This document shows positions 23,005-34,349 of a DNA stretch of 64,000 bases, in pieces (the first letter of the stretch is position 1; each line of letters starts with the position of its first letter). Where the stretch lies: contig NEEC01000016.1 in assembly GCA_002189035.1 (NCBI GenBank), positions 558,001 through 622,000 of the forward strand, in the 5' to 3' direction. The translations under genes were made by a program, and so were the position numbers. The DNA is from Utricularia gibba (Eukaryota; Streptophyta; Magnoliopsida; Lamiales; Lentibulariaceae). The notes under the pieces were generated by a model. The model saw nothing but the letters and a program-made list of their open reading frames with translations. It was not told where the DNA came from and did not search any database.

Positions 23005-24952
23005 TAAAAAGACTTGAATAGGAAATCTGAGAAAGATGAGGATACCAAGCAAAACAAGAGAAAGCCGAGGGCTTGATTTCAGGGGGTTAGCGCATCAATC
23101 CAAACCTTTAATCCCAAAAAAGCACGATAAGCCAAAGCTAGAAAAAAGCTTCCTCCGAATAAGCCTTTGCTTTAAGTAACACAAAGACTGTGTCGTAAGG
23201 AGGGAAAAGAGGATATCATTTGATTTAAACGCACAAGAAAGGAGCTCTTGTCCAATGAAATGAAATATGTGGACAGATGAATCAATCAAATACTCAACAC
23301 CAATTGAAAGAGATCATGAGCTTGACATGAGGGAGGAAAAAATGGGTTACCAGCAAATGCCCACAAAAAGGAGATCCCAAAAAGAACCAAGATTCTCAAC
23401 ATTAACCCAGGCTTGGAGCATCCCAGATCAGAACAAAACCTGGAAAGCACAATTAGATGCGGATGACCATGAAACAGCAACCCAAATCATCATGCAGTGA
23501 TGACAAACTTCTCAGAATCCAAACCAAGTGTTGCCAAAAAAGAGCTGCTTTTCTTCCTACTTGGAATAACCTGAAAGAGCAATCAGCGCCTCTTTCAGCG
23601 AGCAAGCGCCATTCAAGCAATGCAGATCTTTGCTCAACAAGTGAATCCAAAAGCATTCCCAATTGTCATTAGAATTATCAGATCTGTCCAGCTCTTTTAC
23701 ACTCTACTACACTCCCCATTGCCATTTGAATGATCAGATCTGCACACTTTTCTCACTCGCTACCATTTCGTCTCTCCCCAGTCCCCACCCTTGGTGTTGA
23801 GCGATCCAACCAAGGCGAATGGGTTACTGAAGGAGTTTGAGATACAACTAAACCTGGACCCAATCCGCCATTTACGCCCTCCACAACAAACAATTAAAAG
23901 AAGCAGGGTTGGACTTCCAAAGAAACACCACCAACAAACGTTTACTTTTATCGATTTCTCCGAAAAGCCCGAGATCGCAACCTCTCAAATGAACCCCTAC
24001 TGTGACAACTCCAGTTCAAAACACCCAAGATTTACCTCATACTTCCAGAAGCCAACACCGCACTGCACCATTCATTTTGCGTCACCCAAAACCCTGAGAT
24101 TGTGTTCCACGTTTACTACCTGCCTTGGATTACTAGTGATCTTTTTTCGGCTTTATATTTTACATGAAAGATTCGTTTTTTACAATCACAACAACCTATG
24201 AAAGACAAGCTCTACAAGATAATCAAATTCCTAGAGCTGTCTAATGATCGTTGGATTGAATTAAACTTAATTTGGACAACAAACTTTGCTTAGCCCGCCA
24301 CAGAACAAAAAATGTCGACGATGTCCCTTTCAGTTTTCTTCCAGTCGCATCTGGGCTACCCAGATATTTAATGCTCCCATTAAATGCAGCTGTCTGCCAT
24401 GTTTGTTCGCTTACACCGTACCGAGTTATACCATCTTCTCTGGTCTGCCCTGAAACTCAGGTCCAATGCACCCATTAAATATCTATAAACGAAACCCATT
24501 TCCATGTACTGATTCAAAATTTGAACTTCAATTCCAAGGATGACGTGAAGCAGAAGATGGATGATGATGTAATCCCTTTTGCCTTCAGCTTTAATGCCTC
24601 TTCTTCGTCTTCTTCGTGTTAGAAAACCTGGAGTTTTGATTTTGACGAAAGTGAGCGGTCAAAAGACAAAAAAGTACCGGAGTTGATGGTAATTTCACAT
24701 GTGCAAGTTGCAGCCTACACGCAATCAACAATTAAATATGAGTATTTTTTAATAATGGAAAATAAATTACGAATTTCCGAAAATAAACCTTTCTCGAACA
24801 TCTAAAAATAGAAAGTGTCACCCAATTCTTCTGCGCCATTTTTGTCGCTCGCCGTCGTAGTTTAGGGTTTAGAAGCGAAAGGGGCTTTTCCCTTCGTTTT
24901 CATGGTATCCGATTTCCTGTTTCTGGCGTAGGTTCTTGCCTTGTCGCGGAGG
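23005..24952. other. Intergenic, MOCOS-like promoter to NUP58 relic
   Basis: Non-coding sequence of mixed composition between divergent genes. It holds the upstream and leader region of the MOCOS-like gene and, at the right, the promoter of the NUP58-like relic. Short open frames here (for example 23791-24201) resemble no protein I know and look like chance. Confidence 0.4.
24863..24870 (-). promoter_or_regulatory. Telo-box (AAACCCTA, on the minus strand)
   Basis: TAGGGTTT on the plus strand is an exact telo-box, a motif of plant promoters active in dividing cells. It lies 83 bp upstream of the NUP58-like start codon, where such boxes usually sit. This suggests the relic kept its parent promoter. 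Confidence 0.55.
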
Positions 24953-25507
24953 ATGTGGTTCTCGGTCACACCACAGCAGTTTCAAGATTCTACTCCATTT
25001 CAGCAGCCGCAGCCTGAACAGCAAATTTGTGAGTCTCGACAGCAGTTCTGTCTTTTCACGTCTGATGAAAACCTCTGCACCCTGAGGGTGGGCCGCCTCC
25101 GTGATCCTGATTCGCTGAAAGTTCTGTTTCAAATTGAGTAATCAGTTATTTTGATATTTCTATTCCATTGTTTCAGGGAAAGAATAGTAGGCTACAAAGA
25201 GGAAGCTCAGCTTTTGGATCAATGCAGCAGGCTCTGTGATTTTCCCGCTCCTAACAACGGACTCGAATGCAGCAGTTCCAAATTGGGTTCTTTTTTATTC
25301 TTTTTTTCTTTGGTAAAGCGTTAACCTTTTTTTTATAATCGGCAGGTAAATCTTGTATGTCTCTTTCCTCTTTATAGCGGTTGTAGTAAAACTAAACCAT
25401 CTCAGGAACTTGGTGGAATTAGTGCATCTACGGGGAGGCAAAAAGCGACTTTGAAAGGGCTTATCTCAAACCCTCCTTGCCATTCAGATTCCATTGTGAG
25501 ATCATAG
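24953..25507 (+). pseudogene. Decayed NUP58-like nucleoporin fragment
   Basis: Nuclear-pore channel nucleoporin NUP58 relic. Exon 1 (24953-25137) encodes MWFSVTPQQFQDSTPFQQPQ, a shortened Gln-rich start, then FCLFTSDENL and LRDPDSLKVLFQIE. Exon 2 (from 25177, in phase) encodes ERIVGYKEEAQLLDQCSRL; the intact plant protein has ERILEYRDESQRLDQCSRL from memory. A third piece after the acceptor at about 25407 encodes ELGGISASTGRQKATLKGL and ends in TAG at 25505-25507. The conserved helical region after that is gone, the exon 2 to 3 join is not in phase by any clear donor, and the Gln-rich part is very short. I call it a truncated copy retaining introns, so it arose by DNA duplication rather than retroposition. 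It may still be transcribed. Confidence 0.72.
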
Positions 25508-25516
25508 ATGGATGGG

Positions 25517-25682
25517 CATCTTGTAGAAGACAGTGAAGATGTAAACTTCACCTGTAACAAATTTTAACTGGTGCCAAAGGAATAATGGGCAGTCTTCTTC
25601 CCAAGGATAGAGTGCTCATCTTGTAGAATACAGTGAAGATGTAAACTTTTTTCGACTGATGCAAAAGGAATGATGATCAGAT
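25517..25682 (+). repeat. Two-copy direct repeat, 100-bp period
   Basis: CATCTTGTAGAAGACAGTGA begins at 25517 and CATCTTGTAGAATACAGTGA at 25617. Each continues with a similar stretch (GAAGATGTAAACTT, later AAAGGAAT). The copies are degenerate over about 65-75 bp. They lie just behind the NUP58 relic. Confidence 0.7.
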
Positions 25683-25770
25683 GAGAACTTGCATTCAAAG
25701 CTTTCAAATGTTACATTGGAAACAGGATACTGGCTGCTAGTCTGCGGGCAAAACAATTCAGTAATGTACC

Positions 25771-26815
25771 TTAATCATATGGAATTTGAATATAGGCAGC
25801 ATCACAAACAAAGGGAACATCGGCATACATCCCGGCAAGGGCACACTTGATGCATTCCAGAACCGTAAACAGATATGCAAACGCAACGGCAACCCAGAAA
25901 TGCATTCCGATCTTACCCCAGTAGACAGACAGAGGCATCCATCGGCTCACAGTCCCAATCACCTGCAAAGCTATCTCCAGCAACATGCCAGAAACCACAT
26001 GGAACCGGAAGAAATGTGGCCATTCTTTTCGCCTCACGATTCCAAGGTAAGCAATGAAGAAATAGGCCATCAGAAACCAGCTAGGCAATCTCCCTAATGC
26101 ACCTAGAAAAGGGTATGTAGCAAATTCCAAGTCCTCTAGGAAAGGGTGGAGATGGTATGCAGTTTCAGCGTACATCCATGTTTCATGGAGTGGCATCAGA
26201 TAAGGGAGACATGACAGTGTTCTCCACCACCATCTTGGCTTCTTGGTCATTGCAGGGTATCGATAACTGTACGGCACATCCTTTGAAGCTCTAGGTGCCG
26301 ATGAGGCTCGGGAACGTTTAGGCAAAGCAGGCATAGCATGCAATAAGCTACCGTGTTCCCCATTCAAGAGTGGAATCGATGCAGATGATAACTGGAGTTT
26401 CTGGTTTCCTGCCATGACATCGTGAACACAACGCAAAATGAACATACAAAACCACTGAATTCAGAAAAGACGATGTAACATACACTACAGTACTTTTATG
26501 TGGAAAAGGGACCCTTGATTAAAAACAAAACAAGAGAAACATTATAAGGCGTCGCATTCCAGTTCAAGACAATTAGTGCACGTCAACGAAAAAAACTAAG
26601 AATCCAAGCTTTGAGGTTTTCTCCAACAAACCTAAAATGTTAAACGGCTTAGCCAGAGAAACGGGTTGCCAACCACTTGTAGCGTGCAGATTTGTACTGT
26701 TCTTTGTCGAACGAGGGTTGCCCAAAACATGAGGACTGGGGCTCCATTGCGTGCTTTTTCCAGGAAGAAGCCTATGGGAAACACCAGGAGTAAAGCAATA
26801 TCCACTGAGAATCAT
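25771..26815 (-). CDS. TIC20-I: TIC20-I, inner-envelope chloroplast protein translocon subunit
   Basis: Four-helix membrane protein of the chloroplast inner envelope, part of the TIC import channel. Two exons, 26815-26632 and 26408-25771, in phase; 273 residues, against about 274 for Arabidopsis. Seen: a Ser/Gly/Pro-rich chloroplast transit peptide over roughly the first 100 residues (MILSGYCFTPG at the start, SSAPRASKDVP near its end), then the invariant core MTKKPRWWWRTLSCLPYLMP, LHETWMYAETAYHLHPFLED, FRFHVVSGMLLEIALQVIG, GMHFWVAVAFAYLFTVLECI and the terminal FVCDAAYIQIPYD. The four hydrophobic segments are intact. The start at 26815 matches the known N-terminus; an in-frame Met eight codons upstream is less likely. 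Confidence 0.95.
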
Positions 26816-27749
26816 ATTACAGAAACCAGTTTTCCACACCGAAGAGGTGCGAGACGATCAATTTTCCCCAAACCTGAAACCAAACAACAATCAAGAAACA
26901 GTCTTGAGACCAACTTCTTCCAATATTGAAGCGCAACCAACGAAGAGTAGCAATCTAGAGAAAAAACCATTCAGTTCTCCTCCAAAAGCAAAACCATTCA
27001 AACGGGAATCCCTCACTTACCCAAACTTAGGTCAAACACCTTGTGACTTGGAACCCATTTTGGGAGCAAATTTTACCATCCTCGAGCTTTGGGGATCAGA
27101 TTGGATTGGGACGACGTTGGCGTTAGGTTTTATCCTCCACCGATGGAGAGATGAGAGGGAGAGAGAAAATATATATATATATATTATTTTTATTATTCGT
27201 ATAAAAGAAAATTATAATTTTCCCTCGCGGCCGCATTCCGCCGGGGTCTCTTCTGTGAACGCACCAGGCGGCGCCACTCTCCGATCTTGCCAGGGTGGCG
27301 TGAAATGACTCTTCAGACACTCCCTTTTCACCCTTCACCCTTGACTGAATCAAGATCTCAATCCAATGGTTCACTTGTAGTTGTCATGAAACACTAGTTT
27401 TTTTGGAGTCAAAATGTGGCGAGTCCAACCACATTCAAGGTTTCAATTTCTATCCATCACATTAGTTTCAAATATGATCATTCTTGTGCAATAACCATAA
27501 TTTTCAAGATTTCGATCGTCATGAGAGCCATCAGGGCCAGTGGAAGGGATCAATTGGATACCCTTAAGTTGTTTCACCAGGAAAAATTGAGAACTCATTC
27601 GTATAAACATTCCAGCCTATAACTTTTCTGAGGAACCATAATTTCAGCCAATGATTTTACCTAATCAGCTTGGGCACCATTTGAGGAAGGTTTTACTTAC
27701 AATGATACGATGGTGTTCATATTGCTACACATCAATTCTTTAGCTTAGC
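26816..27749. other. Intergenic, TIC20 promoter and ATG101 3' flank
   Basis: Upstream and leader sequence of TIC20-I up to about 27160. A short AT microsatellite sits at about 27166-27186. The rest is the ATG101 3' flank. No coding match. Confidence 0.45.
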
Positions 27750-29170
27750 CTAGCTTAGCATCGTTGGATGCCCTGTTTGAAGCATCCTCTTCAGCATGTC
27801 CATTCCGAAAGCAGACTCAGAGGAGCTGCAACGAACCAGACCCCACAGGGGTGTTTCAGTAAGATGAGTAAAGGCAAAATGTATGTAGAAAAAGAAAAGA
27901 CTACTTGGTTATATAAGCAGGGTTGGTGGGTGGATGGATGGATTTCTTTGGAGAAATACCGTCAAGGCAAAATGCAGAAACCAAAGGGTACCTTGAAATG
28001 GTGATTTCGTAGGGAAAAGAGACACCTTCCAGGTTCGGTATTGGTGGAATATGGTCCTTCTTCTCATTCACAAATCTGATTATCTGAAACATCACCTCAG
28101 TAAGTGAGCTTTCTAATGCTGCGCGTCGAACTGTCCTTGCTTCAGCTGTTGTATCAATAAGATGTGTTACATGGAATCAGTGAACTATAAATCACAATGT
28201 TGCAACCGAAATTCAGACTACCTCCAGGATCAACCACCACTTTAGGAGAATGAGAATGGCTCCTGCCAGGATTCTCTTTTGGATGTTGCACAATATTCAG
28301 ATTTATGTACCACTGTTCCCAGTAAAGACGCTCAACCTTATTAGAAAACCATGTCGCTTGCTTATTTTTTACTTCATAGAAGTACAAGCATATCTGCATT
28401 CAAAGAATTAAGTCAGTGAATGCAAGCTAAAATCATCGAAAACACCATGCAAGGTGACAGAATTGTTATTCTCTAGCCACTATAATGCAACACCAACTGA
28501 CCTGATTCTTCTTGTTAGGGTGTTTTTCTACCCTATCAATAAACTGATCAATTTTCTCATCTATCTTCCTCTCAAGCTCCACATCATCACACTGGACCTG
28601 CGTCAATAGTGTTACGAATATGAACAACAGATACTCATGCTAATCGGAAAAACTTCAAGAAGGATTGGGAGAGCATAGGACTCACGTAAGTTATCTCAAA
28701 AAGCTCCAAGTCAACATCTTTAGGGCGGACTAGCCCTAATGCTCTGTGGAAAAAAATGGTATGTAGAGTGCCTACACATCATCACATCAGCCTTGAACCA
28801 GTTAGATCATAAAGCACACGAAAAAAATCCAATGTCAAGAGACAAAGCGGTTCAGGGATTCAATCCCCAATACCTCTTATTCCTAATTCTAAATCCCGCA
28901 AATTCTGATACCACCCATTTAGAATCAAAATCAAAATAAACGCAAATAACCATCCCAAACACCCCAACCGCACAAACCAATCTAACGAGCACGCGAAGCA
29001 GGAATCCAACTTACATCGAAGAACTTCGCGAATCTCGAAGTGCTCAACCTCCTAACACGGACAATAATACAAGAAACAGTTGAGCAACAACCGCATCAAA
29101 CGAAAACTCACAAAGCTCTGAACGACCGAGAACTTACGAGCTCCTTGAGCTGGCAGATCTCGCAGTTCAT
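27750..29170 (-). CDS. ATG101: Autophagy protein ATG101
   Basis: HORMA-fold partner of ATG13 in the ATG1 kinase complex that starts autophagy. Seven exons, all in phase: 29170-29138, 29051-29015, 28771-28686, 28597-28502, 28393-28222, 28145-27992, 27825-27750; 217 residues, the family size. Seen: MNCEICQLKELEVEHFEIRE; HTIFFHRALGLVRPKDVDLE; VQCDDVELERKIDEKIDQF; ICLYFYEVKNKQATWF; YWEQWYINLNIVQH; VMFQIIRFVNEKKDHIPPIP; and the C-terminal FGMDMLKRMLQTGHPTMLS. No defect is visible. A textbook single-copy gene. Confidence 0.95.
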
Positions 29171-30976
29171 CCTGATCGCCTGCGGCGGTGCAGAGTCGGA
29201 ATCCGATCGCAAGCGTAAACCCCTCAATTGTCTTCCGAGAGGGACTCTTTTTCCTCCGGAATATCTTTCGTATAGGACTAGATTTTAATCAACAAAAACA
29301 TTTAACTCTTCCCTTTGAATATTTTGATTACAAATATTATATTATTTGTAATTTATAAAATAAACATTATTTATTACATATTTGATCAAATATAATATTA
29401 TATTTAATTATAATAGAATAAACAAAAACTATCTAAAACTATTTCAATATAAATAAAAATACATAATTTCATAATATTACGTGTCATTAATTAGCAAACT
29501 TATTATTTAATATAAAACCAATTTTAATAAACTACTAATTAATGTCAAGGCATCAGCTAGAGTGGATCCTTCCACCGCCAAGAAACAAGATTTGGGGATG
29601 GGATGAAGCAATCCCTCTCTGCATCTCTTCCATGTCCAGGTTGCACAACCCAACTGGGCTGGGGGTATGCAGAATCTGCAACAGCACTTCAAGTCTCTGG
29701 GACGCCTGGTCTGGCTCTTCATTCATTGAATCTGCAGGGAGGTTCTTCAGGAACCAGTTGGTGTGTCTGAACAATATCAGGGAACGGCGGTTGATGATTT
29801 CATCATTCTGCTACAAGAAGCTGGCATTCTCAGGATCACCAGGAGATAAACTGGAGATTCTTAGGAATTTCTTGGCAACGTTTTTGGTAAGGGAAAAGGC
29901 AGAAGAGAACGAGCACAAATGGATTCATTATCCAAACTGAAAGATCTTTCGGTGGTTCAACAATGCTTCTTTCTGGAAGAGATTCAAATGAAACCCAGAT
30001 CTTAATCTACAATTGGAATCAAGAAAGGAGGCAGTGAGCTCAAGGCAGGTCCTGAGAAACCGTTCATCTGCAATATGCAGTGCATTCTGTTGCCGTTTTT
30101 ACCAGCTGTACACTTCATATTTTGGAAAAGCATCCGTCTGGAAAACATAGAAAAGAACAAAAGGGTATATTCTAACAAAGGCGAGACTGCAGTAACAAAG
30201 AACCCGAGAGAAGATCCAAAGATGCACGTTCCATTAAAGGACAGATCAAACCACCGGAAGTGGAATCTTTGTCGAACAAAAGGGCAAGAAATCAATTAAT
30301 ACCATACTCAAGATACTGCAAAAAATCACCGGAAGTGGAATCTTTGTGGAACAAAAGAGCTTTATTTGTGATCCGCACCTCAATCAAATTTGCTGCAAAT
30401 AAATCACAGGTAGAAGTTAGGGAGAGGGGGAAAGTGATTAGTGATTGTAAAATGCAGGGGATTATGACCCAAATCCAATAAAAGAATTGTTTGGCAGTAA
30501 AAAAGCTTAACTCTTGTTGTTTGAATTATGACGCTGTTTGTGGCTGAGGAAAGAAGGGGTGACATGATCTCCCTAAAACTCTGCAGTTCACTTCAAAGAA
30601 GAAAGCACCAGACGTGGAAGGGAAGAAGACAGGAGCAGACAAGGTTTCACAGAACCGGAACATATGATTACGTTGGACATGTCATGGGGCAGTGACAAGA
30701 CATTCCTAGAAAAAAGTGAAATGAAAGGGACTCCATGTTTGGGTTCGGTTTCATCTATTAAATGCAGTGGATGGACTGATCATGTGATCACACATCAACA
30801 TGGAAGCGTGAGCCCAGTAACATGAAGCAAATACCCACCCCTGCCCAGAAAAAGCAAACGGACAAAAGAGGGCACAAAACGAGGAGCAGAATGTTTACCT
30901 GGACAATTGACGTGCGATCTGAGCAGCAGTTGAGAGAGAGAGAGCTTTCGAAAATCTGGTGGTAACAGAAGGGAAT
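29171..30976. other. Intergenic, ATG101 promoter to LBD36 3' flank
   Basis: An AT-rich block at 29290-29540, then mixed sequence. A 132-codon plus-strand frame (29542-29940) is open but resembles nothing I know and overlaps an open frame on the other strand; I do not call it. A direct repeat lies at 30252-30360. Confidence 0.4.
30252..30360 (+). repeat. Two-copy direct repeat, 75-bp spacing
   Basis: CACCGGAAGTGGAATCTTTG starts at 30252 and again at 30327. The copies are about 33 bp, continuing as GTCGAACAAAAGGGC or GTGGAACAAAAGAGC, with three differences. Probably a small local duplication. Confidence 0.75.
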
Positions 30977-31963
30977 TCATGGGATTAGCTCCTGAGCAGC
31001 AGAATCTTCTTTCCTTTCTTCCGTCTCCAGCTCCAGCTCCAGCTCCAACTCCAACTTCAACTGCTGCGTTATCTGCTCCGTTGGCTGCTCATGGGGCGCC
31101 GGTTGAGGTTTAAACAGCTCCTGAGCCTGAAGCTGGATCTGCTGGGGCTGCTCATGAACATCAAACTGTGGCTGAATATGATGATACGGGATGTTTCCAT
31201 AGTTGTTATCCAGACCCAAAGATGGCTGTATCGCTGCCGCGCCGGAAACGTTCTGATTAAACCCACTGATTGCCAGATTTCCAATTCCCGTTACTTCGTC
31301 GAAACCAGTATTGAACTTCACCAACTCATTCTGCATCTGCTGCGGCTGTTGCTGGAGATGTGGGTTCTGAAAATGTTGTTCATAACTTCGAATCAGCTCC
31401 TGGTCCCTGGCTGCGGCCATCATTTGTTGAGCAACTTGAGCATCGAGAACGCGCTGCTGCTGCTGATGCTGCTGCACTCCATCTGGAACTCCGGTAGGCA
31501 AACCCATCATCTGTGGCATATTATTATAAGGAATCATCTGGTAAGTCGGCTGGCCGTACGGCCCCTGCCCCTGTTGCGGCTGCTGGATAAAACCGGGCTG
31601 ATTCAACATCGGCATCATGGCCTGGGGACCAATATAAGTGGCTAAATCCTTCTTCGCTAAGTCCAATTCATGGCGAATCAGCGTTAGCCTTTGCTGGAGA
31701 AGGGAAATTATGCCGACGCAACCATAGATTGGGTCGCGGAGGCGGGACTCTGCTTCATAGGCTAAGGAATTAACCGCGTCTTCGCGTTGGCTGGGGCTGA
31801 GCTCGTTAAGGATCTTGGTCACGTTACTGGCTCCGAATACTTTGTGGACATTTGTGAACTTTTGAGGATTGTCCGGAGGAAAGTACGGCGCAAACACACA
31901 TTCTTGTGTGCACTTTCGTCGGAGACATTTGCAGGCGGCGCAGGGTGAGTTTGAACATGACAT
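30977..31963 (-). CDS. LBD36: LOB-domain transcription factor, LBD36/ASL1-like
   Basis: Nuclear plant-specific transcription factor of LBD class I, linked to organ-boundary patterning. Single exon, 328 residues from Met 31963. Seen: zinc-binding block C8-x2-C11-x6-C18-x3-C22; GAS block FAPYFPPDNPQKFTNVHKVF to AVNSLAYEAESRLRDPIYGC; and a leucine-zipper-like stretch L-x6-I-x3-L-x6-L ending near DLATYIGPQAM. The C-terminal half is Gln- and Pro-rich, with GFNQ and PYNNMPQMMGLPTG as in LBD36, and ends in a Leu-Glu repeat coded by a CTCCAG microsatellite. In-frame Mets upstream (for example MNLTVEARKRNSREE) are possible, but a splice acceptor CTTACAG just before suggests a 5' leader intron. Confidence 0.92.
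   Translation of the reverse strand: MSCSNSPCAACKCLRRKCTQECVFAPYFPPDNPQKFTNVHKVFGASNVTKILNELSPSQREDAVNSLAYEAESRLRDPIYGCVGIISLLQQRLTLIRHELDLAKKDLATYIGPQAMMPMLNQPGFIQQPQQGQGPYGQPTYQMIPYNNMPQMMGLPTGVPDGVQQHQQQQRVLDAQVAQQMMAAARDQELIRSYEQHFQNPHLQQQPQQMQNELVKFNTGFDEVTGIGNLAISGFNQNVSGAAAIQPSLGLDNNYGNIPYHHIQPQFDVHEQPQQIQLQAQELFKPQPAPHEQPTEQITQQLKLELELELELETEERKEDSAAQELIP
31024..31060. repeat. CTCCAG hexanucleotide microsatellite inside LBD36
   Basis: About five CTCCAG/CTCCAA units in the coding region. They encode an acidic-hydrophobic Leu-Glu run near the C-terminus. Length-variable in principle, always in frame because the unit is 6 bp. Confidence 0.75.
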
Positions 31964-32861
31964 TTCTTCTCTTGAATTCCTCTTTCGTGCTTCAACTGTA
32001 AGATTCATGGATAAAAAGCCATCACCACTTTCAGAACTTCTCAAGAAAAACAAGAAATGATTCGAAATATTCTGAATACACTCAAATAAAAAAATATAAA
32101 AAAAAACCAAGCTTTAAGTTCTTCGACTGCAGGACACAAAATCTCATATGAAGAAATGGAAAGTAACGATAGAAAGAATCACATCCGCAAAACAACATCG
32201 AGATCTTTCTTTTTTCTTCTCCAAACCAAACAACCGAAAACAATATCAATCACAATTTTCTCACCGTAATACTCTCAACACCTCCCCTGCTTCACTGATT
32301 GTATCCGCAGAGGCCACACACAAAAATGAAATCCGCAATGCACCGTATCTGCACGACAGAAAGAATCAGAATCAGAGAGAGTGCACGCAGCAGCACGTCG
32401 TCGGCGAGGAGAAGAGACAAACAAGGCCACGATCGGATCCACAACTGCGACACGACGATCACGAACATAAACCACAACGTAGAGAAAAAATTTCTTTTTG
32501 GAGAGCGAGGAAGCAAAAAAATAAAATAAAAATGCGCCCTATTTATATGTTGCTTTCGTTGGAGAGTGATGATGGAATTAATACCTCAGCAGAACACAAG
32601 GATCATCAGGATCAGAAGAATGATCCCGTGAAGGAAAAAACCGCTGAACGAGAACCAATGCTGTGTTGGTGTGGGTGTAATTATGTTGGGCTCAGTCTGT
32701 CTAAATAGCCTACAGCGCGTTTCTGGAAATAAGCCCAGCCCAAAGCCAAGTGCATTAAGGCCTGCTGCTGATATAATATTAATATATCATATTATTTAAA
32801 TAAATCATTAATTTATAAAACAGTATTATTCATATAAATTTTTTAATTTTGATGAAAGATG
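31964..32861. other. LBD36 upstream region
   Basis: Leader and promoter of LBD36 (minus strand). A purine-rich stretch runs from 32140 to 32530, then AT-rich sequence up to the transposon. Open frames here have no resemblance to known proteins. Confidence 0.45.
32540..32547 (-). promoter_or_regulatory. Candidate TATA box of LBD36
   Basis: Reads TATAAATA on the minus strand, about 580 bp upstream of the LBD36 start codon. That distance fits a leader of about 550 bp, possibly containing an intron. Inferred from position only. Confidence 0.35.
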
Positions 32862-34144
32862 TAAATTCATTAGACAAATTTCATAAAAGCCATTAAACAT
32901 AACACGTGTTTTCAGTTTTGGCATCAAATTTTTTTTTTCACTAAAACCATTAAATATTTAAAATCGTTTCATTATTAATCGCAGTAAAGAAAACCGGTTT
33001 ATTCCATTTGTCCAAATCGACGACTAGATCGGTTTAATGACTATAGAACTCAATTTATTACTAAAAAATAAATAATATTTTTCATTCCTTTTTAGTTTTT
33101 ACTACTCATTTCATTGTTTTCCCACAAGATTTTTTTCAATTAGCTATGAAGAAGCGTTGCACTAATAATGTCGAGGAATCAAAATGCAAGAGATAAGGGT
33201 TTTCAATTAAGGAAATAATTATATTAGAGTTGTCTTTAATAAATAATATTGAATGAATGAATGGTATTGATGACAATACTTTTTTGACTGTATTTTTTAC
33301 AGACCAAGTTATAACCGGTAAATGAAAAAAAAGAAGGGAACATATTCAAGCACAACAATATTTCAGGTTTGTAACAATAATTGATTCTAAGTCTAATTCA
33401 AGTATCACAAATTATAACACCTATTAATGAAATTATTATTATCAAAGGATGTCATAATTTCATCACCCTTTCAAACTTGAAAAATTCAGTGAATGTTTTT
33501 CATGCTAAAGATGGTGGTAATTAAACATGTGATTGTAATATTGCTTATGTTGTTTATTAGCTTCTGTAATAGTGTTAATTATATTGCCATATGTATGTTT
33601 TTTATTTGATTGCTCATACTCTTATTTCAAGGTGTTTGAATGATATATTTTGTTGTATTGGGAAAATATTTAATATAATGCTTATTATAAAAAGTAATTT
33701 AGATGTATCTAATGTTTTATGTTATTTTTTAAAATTTTAAGCTTATAGTTCGAGTATCACGTGGTAAAATAAAAAAAAAAACATGTTATTCTATTTTTAA
33801 AAAGTTGAACTTTTCTGATTTTGTAAAAAATTAATCAATTTTGATATTTTAATGGCATTAGTAAAATGATTTAATTGGTTTTAATGAAATAAAATAACTT
33901 TGGTGACACTAATGAAAATGACATATGTTCAAAGACTTTAAATTTATTACTAATCGGATTACATTTTATTTAAACTTGTCTTGCCGATCTAATGACATAA
34001 AAAAAATCGATTTTTATGGGTCAATTAAAATTGAAACGATTCTGATGTATTTAATGATTTTAATGAAACAAAAAAAAATTAATGCCAAAACTGAAAACAC
34101 CTGTCATGTTTAATGGATTTAATGAAATTTTTCCTAAATTCATT
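32862..34144. mobile_element. Non-autonomous TIR transposon (MULE-like) with 10-bp TSD
   Basis: A 1263-bp element (32872-34134) flanked by a perfect 10-bp direct repeat TAAATTCATT (32862-32871 and 34135-34144). Its ends are long inverted repeats. The left end reads CCATTAAACATAACACGTGT then TTTCAGTTTTGGCAT. The right end, reversed, reads CCATTAAACATGACAGGTGT then TTTCAGTTTTGGCAT. Similarity continues with indels for about 100 bp, then weakly to about 200 bp (TAGATCGG in both arms). The inside is AT-rich and has no transposase-like frame. Long TIRs with a 9-11 bp target duplication fit Mutator-like elements; the superfamily is inferred. Confidence 0.85.
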
Positions 34145-34349
34145 TATAAAGATGCATTTGAGGGCATTAGTGTAATTTGCATTTTAGAGAGAAGCGGGCA
34201 TCTAATGGCACATCTTCTCTCCCGCCTCCGGCACTACACTTTCTGACGCCGGGGGCCGGAACACAAGCAGCGCACAAACGACAACTGCATAGATGGAACT
34301 GCAAATATACTAGTTAGTTTCGCAATTCATTATTAAACTGACGTCTCTA

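Noticed and set aside
23791-24201. 136-codon frame upstream of the MOCOS-like gene
   Set aside because: Composition and residue pattern look like translated leader or intergenic DNA; no known motif.
29542-29940. 132-codon plus-strand open frame, with an overlapping minus-strand frame
   Set aside because: No recognisable domain and no clear promoter or splice context; both strands are open, which suggests chance in a moderately GC-balanced stretch.
32148-32708. 186-codon frame opposite LBD36's upstream region
   Set aside because: Low-complexity Lys/Gln/His-rich translation of a purine-rich region; fits an untranslated leader on the other strand better.
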